From NCBI GenBank assembly GCA_031269465.1, contig JAISZB010000138.1, positions 1 through 64,000 on the forward strand: 64,000 bases of DNA, given 5' to 3'. The stretch comes from Clostridiales bacterium (GTDB taxonomy: Bacteria > Bacillota > Clostridia > Lachnospirales > WQUN01). Position numbers and translations under genes: made by a program. The notes below the pieces were generated by a model. It searched no databases and had not been told where the DNA came from. It was given only the letters and a program-made list of their open reading frames with translations. Numbering within the stretch: position 1 is the stretch's first letter; every line of letters starts with the position of its first letter. This document shows, piece by piece, positions 8,330 through 15,803 of this stretch.

Positions 8330-9520
8330 CTACTGCTTTTTGCGCCGAAGCGCTCTAAAAATATATAAGGCGCCCGCACCAAAGAGAGCTATCAGTGCGA
8401 CTGGCAAAAACGCTCCAGAAGCAAAGACTACCACCGCCTCCATGAAAGCGGCTGTGCCGTTGAAGGAGCTTACAAAGCTGTTTCTCATTCTGAGCCCGAA
8501 GCCGCTTTCAGGCATAACCGCCTCTGGCTTATAAGTCTCATCAAGCGTTATGCTTATTATAGGCATGCTGGCCTGAGCTTCAATTGAATTGAGTTCACCC
8601 CTCATCGCTTCATACTGCTCCTGAACCGATGACAGCTGAGATTCTACGCGTATCATAACGTCCATGGAGGCGCTTTTTCCCAAAAGCTCCTCAAGGCGCT
8701 GCTTTTCTACTGCCTTGGCGGCCATCTGAGCGTTCAGATCCATTTCCCTGCTGGCGTAGCTTGAAACGGCTTCGCCTTCATATGTCACTTTCCCAAGAGA
8801 CTTAAGAAGCGCCTTAGCTTCATCATATTCCGACAAGTCAATCCTGCGGTATATATGGCCGCTTCCCGCGTATCCGCCCCTGCCCGCGTCTATTCCGGAG
8901 CTTTCATTGTAGCCCCCCATCGACTCGATTGCGGACACCGCTTCTTCTATGTCATCAACTCTTATCGAGATGTTATACGATAAAGCGTTTATCCCCTCAG
9001 GCGGTCCATAGGATGAAGGGGCAGCTCCACTAGAAGCGGGGGCTGGCGATTCACCAAATGAGGATGGTTCTGCTGAAGCATCCGAGAGCCTCGCTTGAAC
9101 TGCGGCGGAGTTCATTTCAGCCTTTAGCGCGATACTGCCTTGTGCATCTTCTGCTGATGCATATAATTCAGGTTTTGAGGATGCCGCAGAATGTATGGCT
9201 GAGACTAAAGCGCTCAGAACAAGCAATGTCGCCGCCATTCCAGCTGCGGCCGCAGCCAGCCTGCTGAAAAAGCTGAGAGTTTTTTTATCCTTCTTTGTTT
9301 CTGCGGAAATTTTCTTCATAACTTCAATGTGAAAGTCCATTGGCGGCTCAATCTGAGGAATGCCATGAAGCGCCTCAATCATTGACGACATTTCCAACAA
9401 AGACTGCTTGCAGGCCTCGCAGGTTTCAAGATGCTCCTCCAAGCGCTTTTTATCTTCGTCATCCAACGCACCGTCTATGAATTGGGGGATCAGCTCCTCC
9501 AAATCACTGCAGGTATGCAT
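8330..9520 (-). CDS. Anti-sigma factor with zinc-finger (zf-HC2) and DUF4349 sensor domain
   Basis: 396 residues. The N terminus is a cytoplasmic anti-sigma zinc domain with the HxxxCxxC motif (HLETCEAC, residues 30-37). A transmembrane segment follows at about 84-108. An alanine/serine-rich linker leads to a DUF4349 domain (ALSYNISIRVDDIEEAVSAI ... GHIYRRIDLSEYDEA) with a coiled coil, and a second transmembrane segment lies near the C terminus. The presumed topology is cytoplasm-outside-cytoplasm. AAGGAGG precedes the ATG. It follows the ECF sigma gene on the same strand, the standard arrangement for a sigma and its membrane-bound inhibitor. The sensor domain is shared with the next gene's lipoprotein. 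Confidence 0.92.
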   Translation of the reverse strand: MHTCSDLEELIPQFIDGALDDEDKKRLEEHLETCEACKQSLLEMSSMIEALHGIPQIEPPMDFHIEVMKKISAETKKDKKTLSFFSRLAAAAAGMAATLLVLSALVSAIHSAASSKPELYASAEDAQGSIALKAEMNSAAVQARLSDASAEPSSFGESPAPASSGAAPSSYGPPEGINALSYNISIRVDDIEEAVSAIESMGGYNESSGIDAGRGGYAGSGHIYRRIDLSEYDEAKALLKSLGKVTYEGEAVSSYASREMDLNAQMAAKAVEKQRLEELLGKSASMDVMIRVESQLSSVQEQYEAMRGELNSIEAQASMPIISITLDETYKPEAVMPESGFGLRMRNSFVSSFNGTAAFMEAVVVFASGAFLPVALIALFGAGALYIFRALRRKKQ

Positions 9521-9630
9521 CCCTCTAACCTCCTTTCACAGTATAAGACGCAGCCTTTAAAGTTTAGTTCCAAGAGCGCGTGAATATTTTCAAAACGCTC
9601 CCCATTGATTTCCGAGGGCGTATTCATAGT

Positions 9631-10164
9631 CTATATACCGCCCTCCAGCTCGCTCAAAGTCTTTCTCATAAGGATCCTTGCTCTAGAGAGCTTCGATTTG
9701 ACCGTGCCCAGAGGAAGCTCCAGCGTCTGCGCAAGCTCTTCATAGCTGAAGCCCTGCAGATCCCTTAGGATTATTAAGGTTCTGACCTCTTCCGGAAGCA
9801 TTTTCAAAGCTTTTGCTACAGCCCTTAATGTTTCGTTGCGCTCAGCCGTTTCTTCAGGCAAATCCGGGGACGCCAACGGCAAATCATCTATGGGCTCAAG
9901 CTTAACCTTCCGTTTTCTTAGGAAATCGATTGCGGTATTAGAGGTTATCCTCGCCGCCCACGACTTGAACTTGTCCATGGACTTGCAGATTGAGATGTTC
10001 TTGTAAATCTTTAAAATGGATTCTTGGGCCACGTCCTTGGCGTCTTCAGCATTTCCCATGTATTTGTAGCTGACGCTGTAAATCAATTTCTCATAAAGCA
10101 AAATTATCTCTTCGAAGGCCTTGACATCGCCCTTTTTTGCCCGGGCAAGTGTTAATTCGCTCAT
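9631..10164 (-). CDS. RNA polymerase sigma factor, sigma-70 family, ECF type
   Basis: A 177-residue ECF sigma factor. Region 2 is visible at about 15-85 (LLYEKLIYSVSYKYMGNAED, DVAQESILKIYKN, KFKSWAARITSNTAIDFLRKRK). Region 4 is at about 120-170 (MLPEEVRTLIILRDLQGFSY, ELPLGTVKSKLSRARILMRK). It should direct transcription of its own operon and other envelope genes when released from the zinc-finger anti-sigma factor encoded downstream. AAGGG lies 9-10 nt before the ATG. The target promoters cannot be told from this window alone. Confidence 0.95.
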   Translation of the reverse strand: MSELTLARAKKGDVKAFEEIILLYEKLIYSVSYKYMGNAEDAKDVAQESILKIYKNISICKSMDKFKSWAARITSNTAIDFLRKRKVKLEPIDDLPLASPDLPEETAERNETLRAVAKALKMLPEEVRTLIILRDLQGFSYEELAQTLELPLGTVKSKLSRARILMRKTLSELEGGI

Positions 10165-10887
10165 TTAAGATCAACCCTTCAAAATTGCGTGTATGTACGC
10201 GCCCTTAGATAGCCATGCCTCAAGAAGCGCAGACGAATGAGTTGATGCGCATAACATTTAATAAACATTGAATCTGCCGGCTTAAAAAGCGTCAGGGCGC
10301 ATGAGGCATGCGGAATCGCAGTCAAATGCACCTATTTCATTTGCAAATCAGCCAGTATAGATTGCAAACGCGAGGAGGGCTCTATTCGACTCCTACTTAG
10401 CCTGACTTCCAGCTTTTAGGGCGCGAAATGCCGATATCAAAAAATCAATCTCCAAAAAAGGCAGTTTAGTACGAAAATACATTTTATGGACATTTGTCCA
10501 TGCCTCAAACACACAAATTACTTAATATTTTCACCCTTGGCGGTGAAGCGTAGCGTCATAGGGGTTCATATGAAAATCGGTATAAGTAAATCTGTTTATA
10601 TGCGATTGAAAAATCGCTTTAAACCTCTATGCAGGGAAGCCTCCAGCTTAAGCTCGGATTAAGAAGGCGCCATAAATCGGCAAGGGCTTAAATAGGCGCG
10701 CGATAAGCCGCTTTTATTTCCATGCCGACGATTTGCTGTCAAATGCGCCTAAGAGCTTTCATATGCAAATCATCGGGCAGGCTTTCTTTAAATTTCCTTC
10801 GGCATGCAAGGCAGCGCTGGAAAGTTCAGGCTTAAAATCTCTAATTAGGCCGGATCAGTTTAACTGCGAGCAGCATAAATAAACCTC
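10165..10887. other. Intergenic stretch with decayed palindrome relics, no gene
   Basis: There is no convincing ORF. Fragments of the interspersed palindrome are visible (GTCAAATGCACC at about 10323; GCGAAATGCCGATATC ... TCCAAAAAAGGCAG at about 10430-10475). So is one copy of a short motif, GTGAAGCGTAGCGTCATAGG (from 10541), that recurs near 45.3 kb and 55.0 kb. Confidence 0.5.
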
Positions 10888-10929
10888 GGAAAAAAAGCAA
10901 GCGATCAGCGCCGATTGCGCTGATCGCTT
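10888..10929 (-). terminator. Intrinsic terminator downstream of 6S RNA
   Basis: A perfect 13-bp stem, AAGCGATCAGCGC/GCGCTGATCGCTT, with a 5-nt loop is followed on the minus strand by GCTTTTTTTCC. It lies about 45 nt beyond the mature 6S 3' end. Confidence 0.9.
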
Positions 10930-10974
10930 ATTTTCGCCTTCAGGCATTCCAGATGTTCGGGCTTGGAAAATTTT

Positions 10975-11168
10975 AAAAAAGTCCCAAGGTGCCGGTCCTA
11001 TATTTTGACACCTAGCTCGCGCTAGGTGGGTGTCCGCATAATAACTTTCGCCTTCCACCGCCCAAAGGGAATTAGATTGCGGCCTGACGTAGGTTATAGA
11101 ATATAGGACTCCCGTTTTCCATCTGTAGGTTCAAAATTATAGGTTATCGAACATCTCAGGATCTCTTT
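10975..11168 (-). ncRNA. ssrS: 6S RNA
   Basis: A 6S RNA sequesters the housekeeping RNA polymerase holoenzyme by mimicking an open promoter. On the minus strand the 5' part reads AAAGTC..CCTGAGATGTTCG and the 3' part GGCACCTTGGGACTTTT. AAAGUC pairs with GACUUU and CCUGAG with CUUGGG to form the closing stem. The block CTGAGATGTTCG matches the 5' block of the well-known 6S RNAs. GGACACCCACCTAGC/GCTAGGTGTC forms the conserved internal hairpin. A consensus promoter precedes it and a strong terminator follows. The ends are estimated to within a few bases. A 67-codon ORF across it is an artefact. Confidence 0.87.
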
Positions 11169-11174
11169 GACTTT

Positions 11175-11203
11175 ATTATAAACGAATTTGACAGAAAGTG
11201 CAA
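11175..11203 (-). promoter_or_regulatory. Sigma-A type promoter of 6S RNA
   Basis: The -35 TTGCAC (11198-11203) and -10 TATAAT (11175-11180) are separated by exactly 17 nt. They place transcription initiation near 11168, at the start of the paired 5' end of the 6S RNA. Confidence 0.88.
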
Positions 11204-11223
11204 TAGTCTATATTGAATATTTG

Positions 11224-13035
11224 CTATTCTATTTTTTCCAGCCATTCAAGAAAGAGTCTGCCGCTTCCGCCGTCAGTCCAGTTCTTGAACACATAATATC
11301 TTTTCCCATTCGCTTCGAAAATTTCCATCCAATATTTAGCTTTTCCGTCCACAAAGCGTTGGTTTCGCATGCCGTCGGCAGGATTCAGCTCTTTTAGGGC
11401 GGCGCACTTTATTCCGAAAGTTTTTCTGGAGAAGTCAACAGACGTCAATTCGGCGATTGCGCTCTCAGGCATTGCGCCTGAAGCGAACATCTCCCTCATT
11501 CTCTGCCTGACCAAGCGGCGAGTCCCGGGAATTATAAATACTGGCCCAGCCTCGTCGTCCTCTTCGGCAATCTCGGACTCATCCAGAGATCCTAGCGCAA
11601 TGAGTCCGCTGAATTCCTCATCTTGCTCGTCAATGTCTATCATAGAGCTTTCATCTGCCGAGTCAAGTGCCATCTCGAAATCATCGATGGAAGCATCTGC
11701 TATGGAAACTTCCTCAAATTTTCCGTCTCTTCCAGTTTCGGGGAAAATGTACATTTCCCCGAAGCCTTCAGTGGAATCAAAGAAAGCCTCTTCAACTTCA
11801 GCCGCGGCTGCTCCCTGGGCGAAAGCTTCCTGCCCCTTTTGCTCCGCAAGCTCATCTTCGCCTTTCTTCGCCATTTGCTTTTGATCGCTGCGGAAGGCAT
11901 ATGTGAATGCGCTTTGCTCATTTACCTTAAAAAGCGAATCAAATGTCCGTCCATCCGCCATGATGATGGAAAGCGAAGAAACATCGGGCGCTATCTGCTT
12001 CTTGTTCTTGGCTACGCCTCGAAGCATGGCTTTGTACGTGGTTCCATTCACGCAGCACATGCAGTAAGGGCTCTGCGTGAATATAAAGCGTATGAAGTCT
12101 ATGAATCTCTTGCATCTAAAGCGCGTAGAGCGAAAGTCTGGAACGTAGAATCCGATGTAAGTCTTCAGCTGGGAAATGTTAAGCTCTAGCTTCGCGTTTT
12201 TTGGGTTTTGAAAGATGGCGTCTATGACCTCTTTCACTTTTAGGAGAACTGCCCAGTCTTCCTGCTTCTCAGGCAATACGCTCAAGCCCGCGGCATTTAG
12301 AGCCTCAGTAATGGTATTCTTCGGAAAGCTCTTAGGAAGCGTTTTAGCGACAGGCTTTTCTTCCTTAGCCGACTTCCTGGATGATTTTGACTTCTGCTGT
12401 GGTTTTGGCTTTTCAGGCTCTACAGTTTCCTGCGCCTTGTCAGGCGCGGAGCCAAAATCCTCGGAAACGGCCTCATCTGCTGCAAGAGGCGGAGAAATGG
12501 CTTCCAAAACCGCCTCTGAAACTTCCTTAACGCAGTGTATGCAACTGACAAGAGCCTTGTCTGAGTATTCCAAATCAATGAAATAGTCGCAAGATGCTTT
12601 GAATAGGTTGTTCACATTTTGCGTGAAACCGCATCCTATGACCCGTTTGCCGTGTTCATGCAGCTTTTTTGAGAGAAAGGCGAATATGCCGTCTCCGGAA
12701 GCTATGACATAATTGTCTATATCCGGACGCTTCATAATAGTCTCGACGACATCTATTATGAGAATGACGTCCGCGGCATTTTTCAGCTTGTCATTTGGGT
12801 TGGTGTTGAAAACCTGCACCGGATCAATGCCTATCTGAAGTATTGAGGCCCTCAGGTTCCTGTGCGGTATGGAAGCCCAATCAGCATAAGCTCTCTGAAT
12901 GGTTATTCCTTGAACTCCATCTACTTGCTGGACTCGCTTGTACACTTCATGCAGCTGCAAATACTGCTTGTTCTTATTCGTGAAAAGGCCGTTCAAATTT
13001 TCAATGTCATAGAAAATCGCGGTATTGCAATTCAT
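11224..13035 (-). CDS. NYN (PIN-like) domain protein with OST-HTH/LOTUS domain
   Basis: 603 residues. Residues 1-165 form a NYN/LabA-like nuclease fold with the acidic residues expected for metal binding: D10 in FYDIEN, D95 in ILIIDVV and D115 in SGDGIF. A basic linker (PQQKSKSSRKSAK) follows. Residues about 235-330 look like an OST-HTH/LOTUS RNA-binding domain (FPKNTITEALNAAGL ... LELNISQLKTYIGFY). An acidic low-complexity middle leads to a C-terminal domain of unknown type (about 500-603). The overall design suggests an RNA-directed nuclease or RNA-binding regulator; the substrate is unknown. AAGGAT precedes the ATG. It stands alone, with the 6S promoter just after its stop. Confidence 0.82.
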   Translation of the reverse strand: MNCNTAIFYDIENLNGLFTNKNKQYLQLHEVYKRVQQVDGVQGITIQRAYADWASIPHRNLRASILQIGIDPVQVFNTNPNDKLKNAADVILIIDVVETIMKRPDIDNYVIASGDGIFAFLSKKLHEHGKRVIGCGFTQNVNNLFKASCDYFIDLEYSDKALVSCIHCVKEVSEAVLEAISPPLAADEAVSEDFGSAPDKAQETVEPEKPKPQQKSKSSRKSAKEEKPVAKTLPKSFPKNTITEALNAAGLSVLPEKQEDWAVLLKVKEVIDAIFQNPKNAKLELNISQLKTYIGFYVPDFRSTRFRCKRFIDFIRFIFTQSPYCMCCVNGTTYKAMLRGVAKNKKQIAPDVSSLSIIMADGRTFDSLFKVNEQSAFTYAFRSDQKQMAKKGEDELAEQKGQEAFAQGAAAAEVEEAFFDSTEGFGEMYIFPETGRDGKFEEVSIADASIDDFEMALDSADESSMIDIDEQDEEFSGLIALGSLDESEIAEEDDEAGPVFIIPGTRRLVRQRMREMFASGAMPESAIAELTSVDFSRKTFGIKCAALKELNPADGMRNQRFVDGKAKYWMEIFEANGKRYYVFKNWTDGGSGRLFLEWLEKIE

Positions 13036-13255
13036 TGTTATCCTTCCCTGTTTGCAGTCATATCGCTTTAAGGATGACCCCAGCGACTTTTTTTATGGGA
13101 TTTGACCTAAAAAACGATGGAAAAGGATAAAGCTATTTTCCACTGCATTTTAGGGTTTTTGCCTTTTTCTCGGAGAATTGCCTGCGTCTTAACAAAGAGC
13201 TCGCTCAAATAAAATAAACTCAGTTTATGAAACCGGCTTGAAGCTAGTCCGTAAA

Positions 13256-13388
13256 TATACTGCTTTTCATATAAAATTACCTTTTTTGGAGCTTAATTGT
13301 ACAGCGAGTGCAAAATGCCGATTTCGGCATTTTGCGCCATTCAATGGACAGTCAGCAAAAAAAGGAGCATTTGATGAAAAGCGGCATA
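13256..13388 (+). repeat. Interspersed palindromic repeat, CTTTTCAT-end type
   Basis: The ends are TATACTGCTTTTCAT and TTTGATGAAAAGCGGCATA. The core is GTACAGCGAGTGCAAAATGC ... GCATTTTGCGCC. The right arm has lost part of the ATCAAGCTCC block (reads CAGTCAGCAAAAAAAGG). Confidence 0.87.
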
Positions 13389-13695
13389 AGCGGCAGGGCT
13401 ATTTCGGGCCGCTTGATTTCAAAGCATCCTCAGTTAAGGCGTTTTCCTTCTTTACTTATAAACTCTTAATGTCGAGGACGAAATCAAACGGATCCTTGAC
13501 TTTAACTCGACCATAATCTTAGAAGCGGCCTGCGGGAGAGATGCAAAGGGCAAGCATTAACTGCTATAGCCACGCAGGATCTGCCATGGAATGCTCGGAC
13601 GCTGACAGGCATGCGCGCAAGGCTATAGCTGCTCAAGCACGCTATAGCGTTTAAACCTCCGAAAGCGCATATTGATAAATAATCTCTCAGGGGTA

Positions 13696-13751
13696 TATAC
13701 TGATTTTCATAGAAAATTACCTTTAGGAAACATTGAATGAAAATCGGTATA
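13696..13751. repeat. Solo short palindrome, outer arms only (ATTTTCAT type)
   Basis: A 56-bp form with only the outer ends: TATACTGATTTTCATAG ... AAATTACCTTTAGGAAACAT ... TGAATGAAAATCGGTATA. The whole central core is missing. It matches the 57-bp form at 26927. Confidence 0.8.
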
Positions 13752-14133
13752 AGTGAATTGATTAAAGCAGAAAAGAGTTTTATGATTGGCGGCGTTTAAG
13801 CAATTTTCAAAAAGCGGAATGCATGCCTAGCGCCGAAATGCCTCCAGCATTTCGGTTTGATGGGATTGATGCGCAATCAAATGCACCGATTCGCGTGATT
13901 ATCCAATATAGCAAGGTATAATTCAGCGTTAAGATCGGAACTTTCCAATGCGCGTCAGCATCGCATAAGGCCTTTCAAGCAAGAGCTTGCTGAGCTTGGC
14001 ATTAGGATTTAAGCAAAGGGCGTGCCGATTTGCGGTCAGATGCGCCTATTTTAGCTTGAGCGTCCACAGGAGTTGAATCCTAAATGCGCGCATTCAGCGC
14101 TTTAAAGGCGGGAAATGCCGATATCAATCGCTC

Positions 14134-14242
14134 TATACCGCTTTTCATTTAATGTTCCTTTTTTGGTTGATTATCCATATCGGCATTTTGCACTCGCGGT
14201 ATAATCAACTAAAAAAGGTAATTTTATATGAAAAGCAGTATA
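14134..14242 (-). repeat. Interspersed palindromic repeat, CTTTTCAT-end type
   Basis: The ends are TATACCGCTTTTCATTTAAT and TATATGAAAAGCAGTATA. The core (TTGATTATCCATATCGGCAT, TTTGCACTCGCGG) is in inverted orientation and lacks part of one arm. Confidence 0.85.
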
Positions 14243-14287
14243 GCTGTACAGCCAGCTCGAAAAGGGAACTTTCATATGCAAATGGCC

Positions 14288-14415
14288 ATATGCCGATTTT
14301 CATCTGCACATCCTTTATTTGACGATTATCCACTGAGCGGTGCGAAATGCAGATATCAATCGCACTCTCTGTTTAATCAAGCTAAAAAAGGCAGTTTTCT
14401 ATGAAACTCAGTATA
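14288..14415 (-). repeat. Interspersed palindromic repeat, ATTTTCAT-end type
   Basis: The ends are ATATGCCGATTTTCATCTG and CTATGAAACTCAGTATA. The core is GATTATCCACTGAGCGGTGC ... AATCGCACTCTCTG. It lies only about 45 bp after the previous copy. Confidence 0.8.
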
Positions 14416-14944
14416 ACCAGAGACAATCTGGCTAAACCAGCAAAATCGCCGCAACAATTGCCCTTAAACGCCTCTTGGGCCGCCCAGCTATTTAAGGCGC
14501 GCTGAAATGCCCTTTTTCATGGCAGGATTAAAGTCCCCAATGGGGTATCCGTCATTGTCCAGGCTATTATTCCGCGCCTTCATCAGCGGGCATTTAAATG
14601 TCTGGACTATCAGTTGAGGCAAATATCCGCGCACTCATCCGGCGCTCTTCATTGGAGGCAAGCGGAGCTTTATGCTCAAAGCCAGCATTGTTTCAGAAGC
14701 GCTGCCTTAAAGAAGAGCGAAATTCAGCATGAACCTTGCTTCCATTATGAATTGACGCTAATCCTATATTGAATACGGCAACTTTTTGGCGAAGTTTGTG
14801 AATTGCTTCAATTAATGCTTTAGCTGCATATTTCTCTAGAATTGAGAATTTCCAGCAAAATCCCTAAGTTTTGGGGTTTTCTCTGTGTTTCTTCTCTTCT
14901 CAATACAGAATCAGTATGTCGATTTGCAGCCGAATGTACCTTTT

Positions 14945-15071
14945 TATACTGCTTTTCATATAAAATTACCTTTTTTGGTTATACAGGTAGTGCGAAATGC
15001 CGATTCGGCATTTCGTACCCTCAATGGATAATCAAGCTCCAAAAAAGAAACATTTGATGAGAAGCGGTATA
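14945..15071 (+). repeat. Interspersed palindromic repeat, CTTTTCAT-end type
   Basis: The ends are TATACTGCTTTTCAT and GATGAGAAGCGGTATA. The left AGCTTGA block is deleted (reads TTTTTTGGTTATACAGG), while the right arm is complete. Confidence 0.86.
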
Positions 15072-15803
15072 GCATGACTGAACAATGCTTCCAAGATGCG
15101 AAGCGGCATACCGCACTCGCTTTAAAAAACTCCGTAAGCTCTCCCTAAAAGAAAGCATGCTTAAGGTTCCGCATTCACCTAGATTTTAAGCCAGCCATAA
15201 TACAGTATACGCTATGCTAAGCTGGAAAAATCATAAATTATCTCCCATGCATCCCCTAATTTTGTTTCCTTAGGCAGCATCATCATTTCCACTTATAGCA
15301 TTAATTAGAAATCTACGCCCTTTGGATTTCCAAGCTTTTAATATCCTTACACTTACTATAGACTAAATCAGCAAAATCTGCAACTATTCTTGCGCATGCG
15401 CTTTAGACGGGCCAAATGAGATTTAACTGAATGATAGTAAGAATTAATCTTTATTGACGTATTTTGATATTAAAAAACCGTAAATAGTGTATAAGACATT
15501 ATAACTCTAATGTTGAAGTTTTACAATTTCTTTATAATGGAATATAACTATTATTAATAAAACAGCGATAAAATTTAGGTTGCTTTTAACTAAGTTACTG
15601 CACAAAGTTCGCTTTTATGAGGATCAAAGCTTAATTCCAGCGCATTTCGCCAACATCTTTGGGAATATTTACACAAGTAATTTATATCAAAATCAAGTCA
15701 TAAAACATGTCCTTAATTCATAAATATAATTGAAATAAATCAGGCTTTAAACCAAAGCCTCTCAAACCGGCGGGGGGCTAGAAGAAATGGAGCTGAACAG
15801 CAA

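Larger units (their letters stand above)
13036..15803. other. 2.8-kb gene-free region packed with palindromic repeats
   Basis: I see no real gene. Five repeat copies are listed separately (13256, 13696, 14134, 14288, 14945). The ORFs of 92 and 71 codons here are translations of repeats. The right part (about 15180-15740) is AT-rich and must hold the Ca2+-ATPase promoter; no element with good -35/-10 spacing was clear. Confidence 0.6.

Noticed and set aside
10855-11058. 67-codon ORF on the minus strand
   Set aside because: It lies across the 6S RNA and its terminator; its sequence is explained by RNA structure and it has no ribosome site.
13238-13516. 92-codon ORF
   Set aside because: Mostly a translation of an interspersed palindrome; similar peptides (LELDCTASAKC-like) appear wherever the repeat is read in the same frame.
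14842-15057. 71-codon ORF
   Set aside because: Its second half is the repeat copy at 14945; no ribosome site.
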